This document shows, piece after piece, positions 29,401 to 38,265 of a stretch of DNA of 64,000 bases (positions are counted from its first letter, which is position 1; each line of letters opens with the position of its first letter). Below the pieces are notes generated by a model. It was not told the DNA's origin and searched no databases. It worked only from the letters and a program-made list of their open reading frames with translations. The translations under genes and the position numbers were made by a program. Origin of the DNA: Flavivirga sp. 57AJ16 (GTDB lineage Bacteria; Bacteroidota; Bacteroidia; Flavobacteriales; Flavobacteriaceae); the NCBI RefSeq assembly GCF_028736925.1, contig NZ_JAQZAT010000003.1, positions 248,001-312,000 on the forward strand, read 5' to 3'.

Positions 29401-29682
29401 TAGTTTTACTAAATCGGTAACAATTTGTAATACACCATTAGTTTCTTTTTTAGTAAACGTTGGTACTGTAACGTTTCTATTAACAAAAGTTAATGAAGCA
29501 TTGTCTACAAACTTGCCGTCTGCGCTCCATTCCATACGGATGACACGTGGAGAGAGCACTGTAAATCTCGTATTCTCAGACAATACCACTGCCAATGGAT
29601 TTGCTTTAGGGTTATATTCTTGGGCAAATAGAGTTGCCGAAGCAAGTAAAAAAAATGTAATTAAAAATTGTTTTGTTTTCAT
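26434..29682 (-). CDS. GH31 glycoside hydrolase with C-terminal PA14 domain
   Basis: 1082 residues with a signal peptide ending at TLFAQ. GH31 N-terminal sandwich (FTVLSPRVIRMEW, SRDGWYLIDDSERPI), barrel with FVIDMDWH, FWWLDWQQW (Asp375, nucleophile) and FSGDTHVTW (Asp430, acid/base), then GHDIGGH and FRTHAT. After the GH31 C-terminal sheets comes a short beta domain (KIYYTTDGSVPTRNSKLY) of the kind found in chitobiase C-termini, and then a PA14 domain (about 945-1082: YGLVYNGFINIPSDGKYTFYIASDDGSKFYIN). No T9SS tail. The family covers alpha-glucosidases, alpha-xylosidases and alpha-galactosidases; the substrate here is not determined. It is the last gene of the right-half leftward run. Confidence 0.9.
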   Translation of the reverse strand: MKTKQFLITFFLLASATLFAQEYNPKANPLAVVLSENTRFTVLSPRVIRMEWSADGKFVDNASLTFVNRNVTVPTFTKKETNGVLQIVTDLVKLNYKIGSGKFNDKNLSVEFTVNGKTTIWKPGMPNNGNLMGTTRTLDGVDGESKELEKGIISRDGWYLIDDSERPIFDNSDWAWVKARPENKSQDLYLFAYDSDYKMALKDYTDIAGKIAMPPRFAFGSWWSRYREYSDTEFRDLVGEFKMHDVPLDVFVIDMDWHVKSLPEFFKDGQRQKDQAGEDSGWTGFTWNKNLFPSPEKFLKWTDDQHLKTCLNLHPASGIQPYEEVYPEMAKAMGIDPATKKYVPFDITDKKFATNYMNLVLHPIEKAGVDFWWLDWQQWGSTDIPGVNPTFYLNYVHYSDMERQNKVRPLIFHRWGGLGNHRYQIGFSGDTHVTWESLNYQPYFTSTAANVGFGYWSHDIGGHQGDAGTAELYTRWIQWGIFSPIFRTHATAAPQHERRIWAYPLDNFLIMRDAYLLRYSLVPYLYNEAHNTYETGVSTVHPMYYDYPKDENAYSIANQYMFGRDMIVNPITKPLEGNNVAVQQETWLPEGKWYEYSTGSIIEGGKKVAMPFTLSDIPVFVKEGAIIPMQTKVERTDEKPLNPLILSFYPGKKGALKLYEDEGNNNNFKKGNFTYTPVTSEHEKNTMNIVIAPVEGSFPGMLTSRGYELRFPGSFPPKTVTVNGENMPYSADAKVGHWSYVGDDLETRVYVPEFPTNKKVSVELQFPDYDQQLLSGKKGQIKYMKKFEAFRLMNYWNDGLYSPFEIMSLSQFGQNLEYNLSDIKKEIDGFGDRWNNVLLTIQSISETNKVYKPYYELLKAYGSIAERPEFKNNESELVSDTKVKVEFVQKGTDKIYYTTDGSVPTRNSKLYKKPFDVRVPARVKAIACPLDNGSCSSVTSKIFFNKKTGLSYSLYKGAWNKMPDFNHLTPIDKGYVPDFDLKKIKHDSNNYGLVYNGFINIPSDGKYTFYIASDDGSKFYINNQLLINNDGLHAFEEKSAEITLKKGLLPIRVEYFQGNYGQELSVDFSSDKIAKTSLFPSF

Positions 29683-29776
29683 ATTGTGCTTTAATAGTTA
29701 ATCTTTAAATCTATTCATCAAAAGGAATGCCTTTTTACATTTCAAAGATTTTGTTTGAAGTATTTCTTTTTTTGGT

Positions 29777-32290
29777 TTATTTCTTTATGAATTTTTGAAT
29801 TTTTTCAACTCCATTTATTTGAATTTTCAGAAAATAAATGCCCTGGGATAAATTCCCCACATACAAATCGTCTCCATGTTTTTTAGGGGTATTCATTAAT
29901 CTACCTTGAATATTGTAAATTTGAATATCTGCAGCTGACAAATTAATATCTGAAATAATATGCAAGAGTTGATCGACAGGATTTAATATTATGGTTTTAT
30001 GTTTCGGTTCTTGATCATGAACACCTAAAGCACTTTGATAAAATTGTGACATTGGTATGACTTCTCTTCCTTGCATAAAATTTGACCATTCCAGCTTGCA
30101 ATTAGCTGCACTACCGTTTTCATAATATTCTAATTTTAGATTGTATTTTTGACCAGCTGTAAGATAAATTTCACCTGTATATTGGCCTACATCCTCAGTC
30201 CATTTATCAATAATCAACTCATCATTTACCCATAATCTTCTACCGTTATTACTGGTCACATAAAACGTATACACGCCACTATACTTTGGTTGTACTAGAC
30301 CAGACCAACGTACTGAAAATTGATCTTGATAAACACTCCCGTCTGGAGAATTAAATGCCCAGTCAAAATCAATAGTAGTATCTGTTCTGCTAAACACAAG
30401 TGTTTCAAAATTCATTCCGTTGAAATAATTTCCCAATAAACCAGTTCCACTGCCAATTGTGGGATTTAAATCTGGCATTAAATCAAGTTTCCAACGTTGT
30501 GCATCATTATTATAATCTTCCCACTGTTGTACATTTGTACCTGGTTGTGAGAGATTATTATCAACATCAAGACATTTAGTTGTGCCTTTATGTGTTAGTT
30601 TAAAATAACCGTCTGGCATCAACTCAAGTTTCCAGCGTTGCGCATCATTATTAGTATCATCCCATTGTTGTACATTGGCCCCACTATCACTGCTATTATC
30701 TTGAACATCTAAAACTTGGTTGGTTCCCTTATGGTTCAACTTATAAAAACCGTCACTTTCAAGTGTAATATACCAACGCTGAGCATTAACATTTCCATTA
30801 TCTGTCCATTGATGTATATTGGTTCCTGGTGTCGTTCTATCTCGATCTACGCTTAAAACCTGATTGGTGCCTTTATGGGTCAACTTGTATAATCCACCAG
30901 AAACAATCGGAATTTCAATTAATTTTAATTCCCATCGTTGCCCATCATCACCATTATCTGTAAATTGGTTTACATTGGTTAAAGGAGTACTACTATTTTG
31001 ATCTACATTTAAACATTGGTTGGTTCCTTTATGCGTCAATTTAAAATATCCATCTGTCATAGATTCTAATTTCCAACGTTGTTCATCATTCCCATTGTCT
31101 GTACTTTGTTGTACATTAATCTCTGGTAAATTATTATTATCAGCTACTTCTAAACATTGATCTGTGCTTTTATGCGTTAATTTATAAAAACCATCTGATT
31201 CAAGAGTGATTATCCAGCGCTGTGCATCGGTATCGTTTTCTGTATTTTGGCGAACATTAGCGCCAGACTGAGTGCTATTACCTGCGACCTCCAAATATTG
31301 ATTAGTGTCTTTGTGCCTTAATTTATAAACACCTCCTGAAACAATCGGACTTACAGGTAAAGATAAACATGAATTATCGGGCACTCTTGGTTGTACCCCA
31401 TAATTAGTCATATTTACAGGATCAATAAGTCCTGATGCGTTGAAATACATATGATCGATAGCAATTTGTCTTTCTCCACTTGATTCATTTTCATAACGAT
31501 GATATACAATATAGTACTCATCACAATCGCCCATTTTTATAACAGAGTGATGACCTGGCCCTTTGTCTTCTACATTAGAACTAAGTATAACACCTTGGTA
31601 GGTCCAAGGTCCCATTGGAGAATTAGATGTTGAATAACGAACATTATAAGTTTCATTCCCCCAATAACCATTGGAATACATCATATAATAAACACCATTT
31701 CTTTTTACCATAAACGGAGCTTCTGTGTAATCTTGCGGAGTTATATCTGTTGGACCTGTAGCCAAAGTAACCATATCGGCATTTAATTTTCGTACTACCA
31801 TCCTACTTTTCCCTGATCCCCCATAATAAATATAAGCTTCGCCATCATCGTCAATAAAAACATTAGCATCAATAATATCATCCGTATATGGATCTACTCC
31901 TATAAGTGGTTCGCCTATATCTTCAAAAGGACCAGTAGGTGTATCACCCACAGCCACACCTATTTTGGTTTCTGCAGTATAATAGAAATAGTATTTATTA
32001 TTTCGAAAAACTACAGCTGGTGCCCAGCCGTTATATTGTGCCCAAGGACTATCGGGAAAAAGATCAAAAATAAGTCCTTCATCCTGCCAGTTTGTCAAAT
32101 CATTAGAGGAATAAGCATGAAACTGAGTCCCATAAATAGCTGTAGTATAAATGTAATATTTATTATTAAAGTAATGAATTTCCGGGTCTGCTCCTGTAAA
32201 TAAAGGATTCCCTGTTAATTGGGCTTGCATGGAGTTTCCAAATCCAATAAGCAAACATAGTAATAAGATGTATTTTGTTTTGTTTTTCAT
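29777..32290 (-). CDS. GH43-type hydrolase with six ricin-type repeats, PA14 and T9SS tail
   Basis: 837 residues with a signal peptide ending at MQAQ. A five-bladed propeller (about 24-310) holds the GH43 triad: GADPE (Asp34, base), IIDANVF (Asp140) and YTEAPF (Glu189, acid). Then come six ~47-residue beta-trefoil units (about 315-607), each with a YKLTHKGTNQ-like start and a QRW end (QxW motif), which make two ricin/CBM13-type lectin domains. A PA14 domain (about 615-750) and a T9SS tail (IQIYNIQGRLMN ... GIYFLKI) follow. A surface enzyme with strong sugar-binding capacity. GH43 members act on arabinosides, xylosides or beta-galactans; exo-galactanase or arabinofuranosidase would fit the locus, but this is not shown. 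Confidence 0.88.
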   Translation of the reverse strand: MKNKTKYILLLCLLIGFGNSMQAQLTGNPLFTGADPEIHYFNNKYYIYTTAIYGTQFHAYSSNDLTNWQDEGLIFDLFPDSPWAQYNGWAPAVVFRNNKYYFYYTAETKIGVAVGDTPTGPFEDIGEPLIGVDPYTDDIIDANVFIDDDGEAYIYYGGSGKSRMVVRKLNADMVTLATGPTDITPQDYTEAPFMVKRNGVYYMMYSNGYWGNETYNVRYSTSNSPMGPWTYQGVILSSNVEDKGPGHHSVIKMGDCDEYYIVYHRYENESSGERQIAIDHMYFNASGLIDPVNMTNYGVQPRVPDNSCLSLPVSPIVSGGVYKLRHKDTNQYLEVAGNSTQSGANVRQNTENDTDAQRWIITLESDGFYKLTHKSTDQCLEVADNNNLPEINVQQSTDNGNDEQRWKLESMTDGYFKLTHKGTNQCLNVDQNSSTPLTNVNQFTDNGDDGQRWELKLIEIPIVSGGLYKLTHKGTNQVLSVDRDRTTPGTNIHQWTDNGNVNAQRWYITLESDGFYKLNHKGTNQVLDVQDNSSDSGANVQQWDDTNNDAQRWKLELMPDGYFKLTHKGTTKCLDVDNNLSQPGTNVQQWEDYNNDAQRWKLDLMPDLNPTIGSGTGLLGNYFNGMNFETLVFSRTDTTIDFDWAFNSPDGSVYQDQFSVRWSGLVQPKYSGVYTFYVTSNNGRRLWVNDELIIDKWTEDVGQYTGEIYLTAGQKYNLKLEYYENGSAANCKLEWSNFMQGREVIPMSQFYQSALGVHDQEPKHKTIILNPVDQLLHIISDINLSAADIQIYNIQGRLMNTPKKHGDDLYVGNLSQGIYFLKIQINGVEKIQKFIKK
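30470..31343 (-). repeat. Six tandem coding repeats (ricin-type units)
   Basis: Six coding units of about 138-150 bases within the GH43 gene. The nucleotide sequence recurs visibly (for example ACCCATAAAGG/GGGTACC-type starts and CAACGTTGGAAA-type ends on the coding strand). The repetition arises from the protein beta-trefoils and not from a CRISPR or mobile repeat. Confidence 0.75.
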
Positions 32291-32412
32291 AGTAGATCTT
32301 TTAAGTAGTTAACATGCTTTTATTTATCAATGCTAAATCGTTTGCCAGTTAAGATGGCATCTTGTTGTACGTCTTCCAGTATATCTATAAAAGCATCTAA
32401 TTCGTTTTGTTT

Positions 32413-34083
32413 TTAATTTCCTAAAACATTCAGATTTGAAAGCTGAATTTTATCAATATCAGGCAACCAGCCTGTTGCATTCGAAACACGTATTGTATTA
32501 TAACCTTCATTTAAAGCGACATTCAATGTCACATCCTTTAGTGCACTAAATGAGCCCGAGTTTAAATTTGTAAGCACTGTATCTACACCGTTTACAATAA
32601 TTGTAGCGTCCCTGTCTTGACCACTTAAATATGACATCGTAAGCATATAGTTGCCTGCTACCGGTGTAAAAACATCTCGAAACTCAATATAGTTGTCTAG
32701 ACCATTACCTAACCAACCTGCTTTTGCCCGCCCAGAACAAGTGCCGTCATTAATAGCACGGCCTTGATCGGGAATGAGTTCTTCTGCCTGATTTGGGTAT
32801 GTACTGGATTGATATACATTAAAATTATTAATCCAGGCATACTCTGCTTCAAAAACGTCTTGTAACTTAGCGCCACTTCCTACAACTTTTAATACCACGA
32901 CACCATGTGAAGGAACAGTAGTCGTATACATAGTGTCTTGACTACCCAGATTGGTGTGCGCCCATAGGTCACGAACGGTAGCTGGACCAACCAAATTGAG
33001 ATCTGACCACTTGACAGATATAGAGGCCGCCTTATCGCTTCTATTAAAAAGAAGAACAGCTCGCTCTTTACTTTGTTTTCCATTAATATTTTTTGCCCAT
33101 ACCTGCAAACCTGCACCATCATCAGAAACACGATGTGCCTGACCGCCTGTAACATCTTGATTTATGGCAATCAACTCTAAATTTGTTAATATTTCTTTGG
33201 TCGATGCGGTCATTGTTGTTAAGTTATTACCTAAAAGCAGTGGAGAAGACATAATACACCACAAGCTAAAATGACTTTTATCTTCTTCGGCTGTCAATCC
33301 TCTTCCTACTTGTAGCATATCCATATCATTATAATGGCCTGGACTGGAGTAAGCAGCCAGAAATGCATTTTTATCAAAATTATGAACAACGCTATTCCAA
33401 TTTGCTCCAATGTCATCTGAAACCCTCCAAGAGTCTGCTACAGATGTAACCCAAGCTCCTGGAAATCTCCATCTGCAAACATTAAAGTTAATGTCTGTTC
33501 TACCTGTATTGTCAATAGCCTGTTTAATTGCAGTGTAGCGCGTTTTCTCATCCAGCTTTAGTGCTTTCCCTCCACAATAATCCACTTTCAGGAAATCATA
33601 TCCCCATGTTTTGAATATTAAATCAACATCTTGTTGGTCGTGATTATACAAACCAACACCAACGCCTCCTGTCTGCCCATCATACATAGAGCCACAGGTA
33701 TCTGAGCCTGCTTCTGAATAAAATCCAGCTTTTAGCCCTTTGCTATGTATATAGTCTGCTAAAAATTTCATCCCACTTGGAAATTTAACAGCGTCTATTC
33801 GTAAGGAACCATCTGCATTACGACCATCAAAAAAACCATCGTCAATGTTTATGTATTTGTACCCAGCATCAATCAATCCAGATGATACCATAGCATCGGC
33901 TTGTCCTTTAATTATAGATTCATTAATGTTCGCTCGAAATTCATTCCAACTTGCCCATCCCATGATTGGTGGCTTTATAGTTTGAGCTGAAACTATTAAA
34001 ACATTTAATCCAAAGAATAATGGTATAATTAATCTATGCGTCCCAAGTAGTCTTGCTTTTGTATTAATAAAAATTAGTTTCAT
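32413..34083 (-). CDS. GH27 alpha-galactosidase with C-terminal CBM35-like domain
   Basis: 556 residues from the ATG at 34083, with signal peptide LIIPLFFGLNVLIVSAQ. The GH27 barrel has MGWASWNEF, YINIDDGF, FLKVDYCGG (Asp168, nucleophile), CRWRFPGAW, WRVSDDIG (Asp224, acid/base) and GHYNDMDML. An antiparallel sheet domain is followed by a jelly roll (about 425-555: DVFEAEYAWINNF, NYIEFRDVF) like CBM35. No T9SS tail. An in-frame ATG at 34125 adds MRIFQYSLYLNDLI; a near-identical leader peptide precedes the GH76 gene, so the true start could be either. It lies 59 bases after the GH31 gene when counted from 34083. Confidence 0.92.
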   Translation of the reverse strand: MKLIFINTKARLLGTHRLIIPLFFGLNVLIVSAQTIKPPIMGWASWNEFRANINESIIKGQADAMVSSGLIDAGYKYINIDDGFFDGRNADGSLRIDAVKFPSGMKFLADYIHSKGLKAGFYSEAGSDTCGSMYDGQTGGVGVGLYNHDQQDVDLIFKTWGYDFLKVDYCGGKALKLDEKTRYTAIKQAIDNTGRTDINFNVCRWRFPGAWVTSVADSWRVSDDIGANWNSVVHNFDKNAFLAAYSSPGHYNDMDMLQVGRGLTAEEDKSHFSLWCIMSSPLLLGNNLTTMTASTKEILTNLELIAINQDVTGGQAHRVSDDGAGLQVWAKNINGKQSKERAVLLFNRSDKAASISVKWSDLNLVGPATVRDLWAHTNLGSQDTMYTTTVPSHGVVVLKVVGSGAKLQDVFEAEYAWINNFNVYQSSTYPNQAEELIPDQGRAINDGTCSGRAKAGWLGNGLDNYIEFRDVFTPVAGNYMLTMSYLSGQDRDATIIVNGVDTVLTNLNSGSFSALKDVTLNVALNEGYNTIRVSNATGWLPDIDKIQLSNLNVLGN

Positions 34084-34142
34084 AATTAAATCGTTTAAGT
34101 ATAGAGAGTATTGAAAAATTCGCATTGTTTATCAAGTGTTAC

Positions 34143-37100
34143 TTATTCCTTTATAAATTTTTTTACAATTTGTTTTCCTTTTATGTTTGCGATGATAAAA
34201 TAAACACCTGTATTTAATTTAGAAACATCAACACTATTATTGTTACTTACTTCTTGTTCTAAAACCAAGCTTCCTGTTGGAGAAAAAATACTAACTTTAG
34301 TTACTTCAATTTCTGTAGAAAAAAAAAGAGTGTTCCCTACTGGATTTGGGTAGAGAAAAAAAATTTCTTTTGTTGAACTAGTTAACCCCAAGTTTTTAGT
34401 GATGTTTTGAAAAACTATTTTGTTCGTTTCAAGGTTAACCGTTACTTTGTATATTCCTGTTTCTTCAGCTTTCACTTTCCATTTATTATCGGGAGCAGTA
34501 CATCCATCTGCTTTTACAAATTCAGTATCCGATAGTGATTGGTCGGCTACCGATGCAGTCAACCATACATCGTCACAGAAGCCACCTGAACCAGAATGGA
34601 ATTTGAATTTACCTTCAGTAGTACCATTAGTGGCAGATAATATGCCTATCCAGGTAAAGAGGTTTAAGTTATCAAAAGATTGTTCCATCAATAATCCTTT
34701 GGTGTCCCAACCGATAGATGTGGCATCGCCTACAATAGCCAAGGACTCTAATATTACTTTTTGGATATTTATTTGCTTTGTTACAACATCAACTGTTATC
34801 TTATAAGTACCTGTTTCGCCAGGTTGTACTTTCCATTTATTATCTGCAATAGTACATCCGTTTTCTATTGTAAGAGTCTTGTCAGATATTGATTGGTCTG
34901 GAACAGTTGCATATAACCAAATGTCGTCGCAGAGACCATTGTTGCCTGAATGAAATTTAAAACTTCCATTCTCGGTCAATACCCCTGTCCATGTGAAAAC
35001 ACTATTGTTGTCATCCGATTGTTGCATCAAAAGTCCTTTTGGATCCCAGCCAATGGTTGTCGCATCTCCAACTATTGCCAAAGTGGTGATTATTTTTTCT
35101 ATTTTGATTTTTTTAGCATCAACATCTACAATGATTTTATAGGTGCCTTTTTCGTCTGATTGAACTTTCCATTTATTATCAGGATCGGTGCAAGTATCTG
35201 TCACAAATGATATTTCAGATAAAGCTTGATCAGCTACAGTAGAATGCAACCACATTCCGTCGCACCAACCGCTACCACCACCCGCATGAATTTTAAATTT
35301 TCCTTCGGTAGTACCGTCACTTGGTGTTAATGTTCCTGTCCATGTATAAATGTTGGCTTGATCTGCAGATTGTTGCATGGGCAACCCTTTTGCATCCCAA
35401 CCAATAGTTGTAGCATCTCCCACTATGGCCAAAGCACTAGGGAGTTTCTCTATGTTTATGGAATTCGTTTCAAGATTGATAATTATTTTGTAGGTTCCTG
35501 TTTCTCCTGTCGGTACTTTCCATTTGTTATCAGGAACTGAACATCCATTTGCTTTTACAAAGCTAGTACCCGACAAAAACTGGTCTGCAGTAGTTGCATA
35601 TAACCATACATCATCACAGAAGCCACCTGAACCAGAATGAAATTTGAATTTTCCTTCAGTGCTCCCGTTGCTAGTAGCTAGTGTTCCCATCCATGTGAAA
35701 ACATTCAAATTATCGATGGATTGTTGCATCTGTAATCCTTTTGAATCCCATCCTATTTCGGTTGCATCTCCAACTATTACTAATGAATTAAGTACTGGTG
35801 TTTTTTGAATTGTATATTTTAATGTTACTTGATCAAATGTTATACTATAGTTGTCGGTTGTAGGCACTTTAAAAGAAATAGTAGCATGACCATCAGTAGT
35901 CTCTATGGCAGTTCCCGTTAATCCTGCTGCATCTCCCCATTCCAATCCCGGTAGATCTTTGCTTTGTATAAACTTGAATGTATAGGTTTGACCTCCAGTC
36001 AAATTTAACGAATCAAGCTTCCATTTCTTTACCCCAACATTTATCATTGGAGCTGCATCTGCATTAAAACTTCCTTTAATAAACATTGAGTTTACCATAC
36101 TCAAATCAATGTTTGGTTTATTATCTTTTATAATTGGTATATAACGAACCATACTTGTTGACCAAGCTGAAAATACAATGCCGTTATCAGTAACATATCC
36201 AATTCTACTTGTACGATTCATGTTTTTGCTCCCTCCAATTTGGTTGATAACTACTTTTAATGAATCTGCATTGTGTTTCGTCACATAGATTCCATGCGTC
36301 GCGTAATCATTAGTTTTGTAACCAAATCCATCGCCGTCATCATGATACAATTCACCTGCTGCTGTTCCGTCTTCTAGTGGGTTTATCAGATAAGTGATTT
36401 TATCACTTTTATAATCGACCGTGCTTTGAATTACTTCTCCAACAGGAATAACGGCCCCTGGTCTTACAAACAGTAGTGATTGATACCTATCGTCTTCTGT
36501 ACTTTCAAGTGTTATTTTGTTCCAATTACCTTTTGGCAAATTAGGATTTTTAGCCCATCTTGGAACGACCAACAAATCTTTTCCAAGCATAAAAGCTTGT
36601 TGTTCATTTCTTAAATTCAAGTCTGTATTGTCAGCAAAGAAAACAGGTCGCATCAAAGGCATCCCTGTTTCTGAGGCTTCTCGCAATAGGGTATACATAT
36701 AAGGCAAAAGGCGATAACGACGATTGATTGCTGTGCGGGAAACATTTTCAATTTGAGTTCCAAAAGCCCAAGGTTCTTGAGGTAATGATCCTGAAATGGT
36801 ATGATTTCTTGAAAAAGGATAATAAGCACCAATAGCCATCCAATGCCCTAACAGGTCTGCTGTGCAATTACCCGTAAAACCACCTATGTCCGGCCCAGAA
36901 ATAGGCTGACCAGAAAGTCCTAATGTAATAGACATTGGAATAGACAGCTTTAAATGTTCCCAAGTAGATGAGTTGTCTCCTGTCCAAGTTGCGGCATATT
37001 GTTGCCCCCCAAGGAAATTAGATCGGGATAAAACAAACGGACGTTTAGAAGGGTTAGCTGCCAATATACCTTCTCGGCTCGCTTTTACCATTAAATAACC

Positions 37101-38255
37101 ATATACATTGTGATAACGCAAATGGGGACCTGCTGGTAAATCTCCTCCTCCAGAATGAAGAGCATTTTCTGGTAGAGTCTTATTTGGTGTATTAAACACT
37201 GACGGTTCGTTCATATCATTCCAAACTCCGTCCATACCTGTTGCCATAAAATTTTTGTACAATCCACTCCACCATGTTCTTGTTTGTGGTCGAGTAAAGT
37301 CAGGAAATGAAACAACAGGAGGCCAAACTTGACCATTGAATTCTGATCCATCTGCATTTTTTATCCAATGATTTCCATCTGTTCCCTGATCGTACACAAA
37401 ATAACCAGGTTCCGTTTTTACGCCTGGATCGATCATGTAAACTGCTTTGAAGTTTTTACTGTGCAAATAGTCATTCAGTCCTTTTGGATCACTAAATTCA
37501 ACAGGATTAAAAGTAAATACTTTGTATTTGTCCATATAGTCAATATCCATCCAAATGACATCACATGGGATTTTTCTATTTCTAAATTCATCTGCTATAC
37601 TCTTTACCTTGGTGTCTGGTGTATATGAAAATCGACTCTGCTGAAATCCGAGTGTCCACAATGCAGGTAGTTCTATTTTCCCTGTTAAATCAGTTAAAAC
37701 TTTCAGTAATTCTTGCGGACTATCTCTTTCAATCACAATGACTCTAAATCCAGGCCCATCAGAAGTGATTGTTATTGGATTTATTATTTCGAAAGATTGT
37801 TTCCAAGTATTATCAGCGATAATCCCGAAAGCAGTACCATTAGGACGAACACCCATAATCCATGGATGCGATTGATAAAGTCGTTTGCCATTATCAACCC
37901 CAAATGCTGGATTGTCTGTATTCCATAATGTTACCTCGGTGCCATTACGCCTTAAAGCACCTGAAACTTCTCCATTACCATAAAAATCAATACTTCCTGT
38001 ATAGGGAATCCTTACTACATTTTTTCCATTTTCAATACTAAACTCAGGCTTTACAGACCATGTTGAAGGAACTGTTCCTACTGTATTTAAATCATTTTTG
38101 AAAATAAAAGAAGGTGAATTTTCTGCGAAATCAAAATTGCTAGGATAAAAAGCTACTATATTATCACCAACCAAATTGGAAGTTTGTCCCAAAGATATGA
38201 ACGCATTTAGTGTTAGTATTGAAGCTAATAGAAAAAGTTTAAAACCTTTTTTCAT
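34143..38255 (-). CDS. GH31 enzyme fused to four SusE/F-like modules and a T9SS tail
   Basis: 1370 residues, signal peptide ending at LGQ. The GH31 part is of the classic alpha-glucosidase form: WMDIDYMD, DGVWNDMNEP (Asp347, nucleophile), LSRSNFLGGQQYAATWTGDN (Asp427, acid/base), GPDIGGF. Four repeats of about 115 residues follow (about 822-1288), each beginning LAIVGDATxIGWD and carrying FTWxG, KFKFHSG, CDDxW and DNKWKV. They resemble the starch-binding SusE/SusF domains normally found in separate lipoproteins. A T9SS tail (FLYPNPVGNTLFF ... GVYFIIANI) ends the protein. Probably a surface alpha-glucosidase-like enzyme with its own binding array; specificity is unproven. Confidence 0.9.
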   Translation of the reverse strand: MKKGFKLFLLASILTLNAFISLGQTSNLVGDNIVAFYPSNFDFAENSPSFIFKNDLNTVGTVPSTWSVKPEFSIENGKNVVRIPYTGSIDFYGNGEVSGALRRNGTEVTLWNTDNPAFGVDNGKRLYQSHPWIMGVRPNGTAFGIIADNTWKQSFEIINPITITSDGPGFRVIVIERDSPQELLKVLTDLTGKIELPALWTLGFQQSRFSYTPDTKVKSIADEFRNRKIPCDVIWMDIDYMDKYKVFTFNPVEFSDPKGLNDYLHSKNFKAVYMIDPGVKTEPGYFVYDQGTDGNHWIKNADGSEFNGQVWPPVVSFPDFTRPQTRTWWSGLYKNFMATGMDGVWNDMNEPSVFNTPNKTLPENALHSGGGDLPAGPHLRYHNVYGYLMVKASREGILAANPSKRPFVLSRSNFLGGQQYAATWTGDNSSTWEHLKLSIPMSITLGLSGQPISGPDIGGFTGNCTADLLGHWMAIGAYYPFSRNHTISGSLPQEPWAFGTQIENVSRTAINRRYRLLPYMYTLLREASETGMPLMRPVFFADNTDLNLRNEQQAFMLGKDLLVVPRWAKNPNLPKGNWNKITLESTEDDRYQSLLFVRPGAVIPVGEVIQSTVDYKSDKITYLINPLEDGTAAGELYHDDGDGFGYKTNDYATHGIYVTKHNADSLKVVINQIGGSKNMNRTSRIGYVTDNGIVFSAWSTSMVRYIPIIKDNKPNIDLSMVNSMFIKGSFNADAAPMINVGVKKWKLDSLNLTGGQTYTFKFIQSKDLPGLEWGDAAGLTGTAIETTDGHATISFKVPTTDNYSITFDQVTLKYTIQKTPVLNSLVIVGDATEIGWDSKGLQMQQSIDNLNVFTWMGTLATSNGSTEGKFKFHSGSGGFCDDVWLYATTADQFLSGTSFVKANGCSVPDNKWKVPTGETGTYKIIINLETNSINIEKLPSALAIVGDATTIGWDAKGLPMQQSADQANIYTWTGTLTPSDGTTEGKFKIHAGGGSGWCDGMWLHSTVADQALSEISFVTDTCTDPDNKWKVQSDEKGTYKIIVDVDAKKIKIEKIITTLAIVGDATTIGWDPKGLLMQQSDDNNSVFTWTGVLTENGSFKFHSGNNGLCDDIWLYATVPDQSISDKTLTIENGCTIADNKWKVQPGETGTYKITVDVVTKQINIQKVILESLAIVGDATSIGWDTKGLLMEQSFDNLNLFTWIGILSATNGTTEGKFKFHSGSGGFCDDVWLTASVADQSLSDTEFVKADGCTAPDNKWKVKAEETGIYKVTVNLETNKIVFQNITKNLGLTSSTKEIFFLYPNPVGNTLFFSTEIEVTKVSIFSPTGSLVLEQEVSNNNSVDVSKLNTGVYFIIANIKGKQIVKKFIKE
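34390..35790 (-). repeat. Four tandem coding repeats (SusE/F-like modules)
   Basis: Four units of about 335-350 bases in the 3' third of the GH31 gene. Units 1 and 4 (in protein order) are the most alike, sharing KFKFHSGSGGFCDDVWL without change. This suggests internal duplication or conversion. One unit lacks the short STEG insertion. Confidence 0.75.
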
Positions 38256-38265
38256 AATTAAAAAT

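Noticed and set aside
30470-31343. Regular ~140-base repetition that could suggest a CRISPR or satellite
   Set aside because: The units are in frame, diverged and encode ricin-type trefoils with QxW ends; no short identical repeats with unique spacers are present.
34390-35790. Long DNA repeats as possible mobile element copies
   Set aside because: They are in-frame protein modules of the SusE/F type within a single gene.
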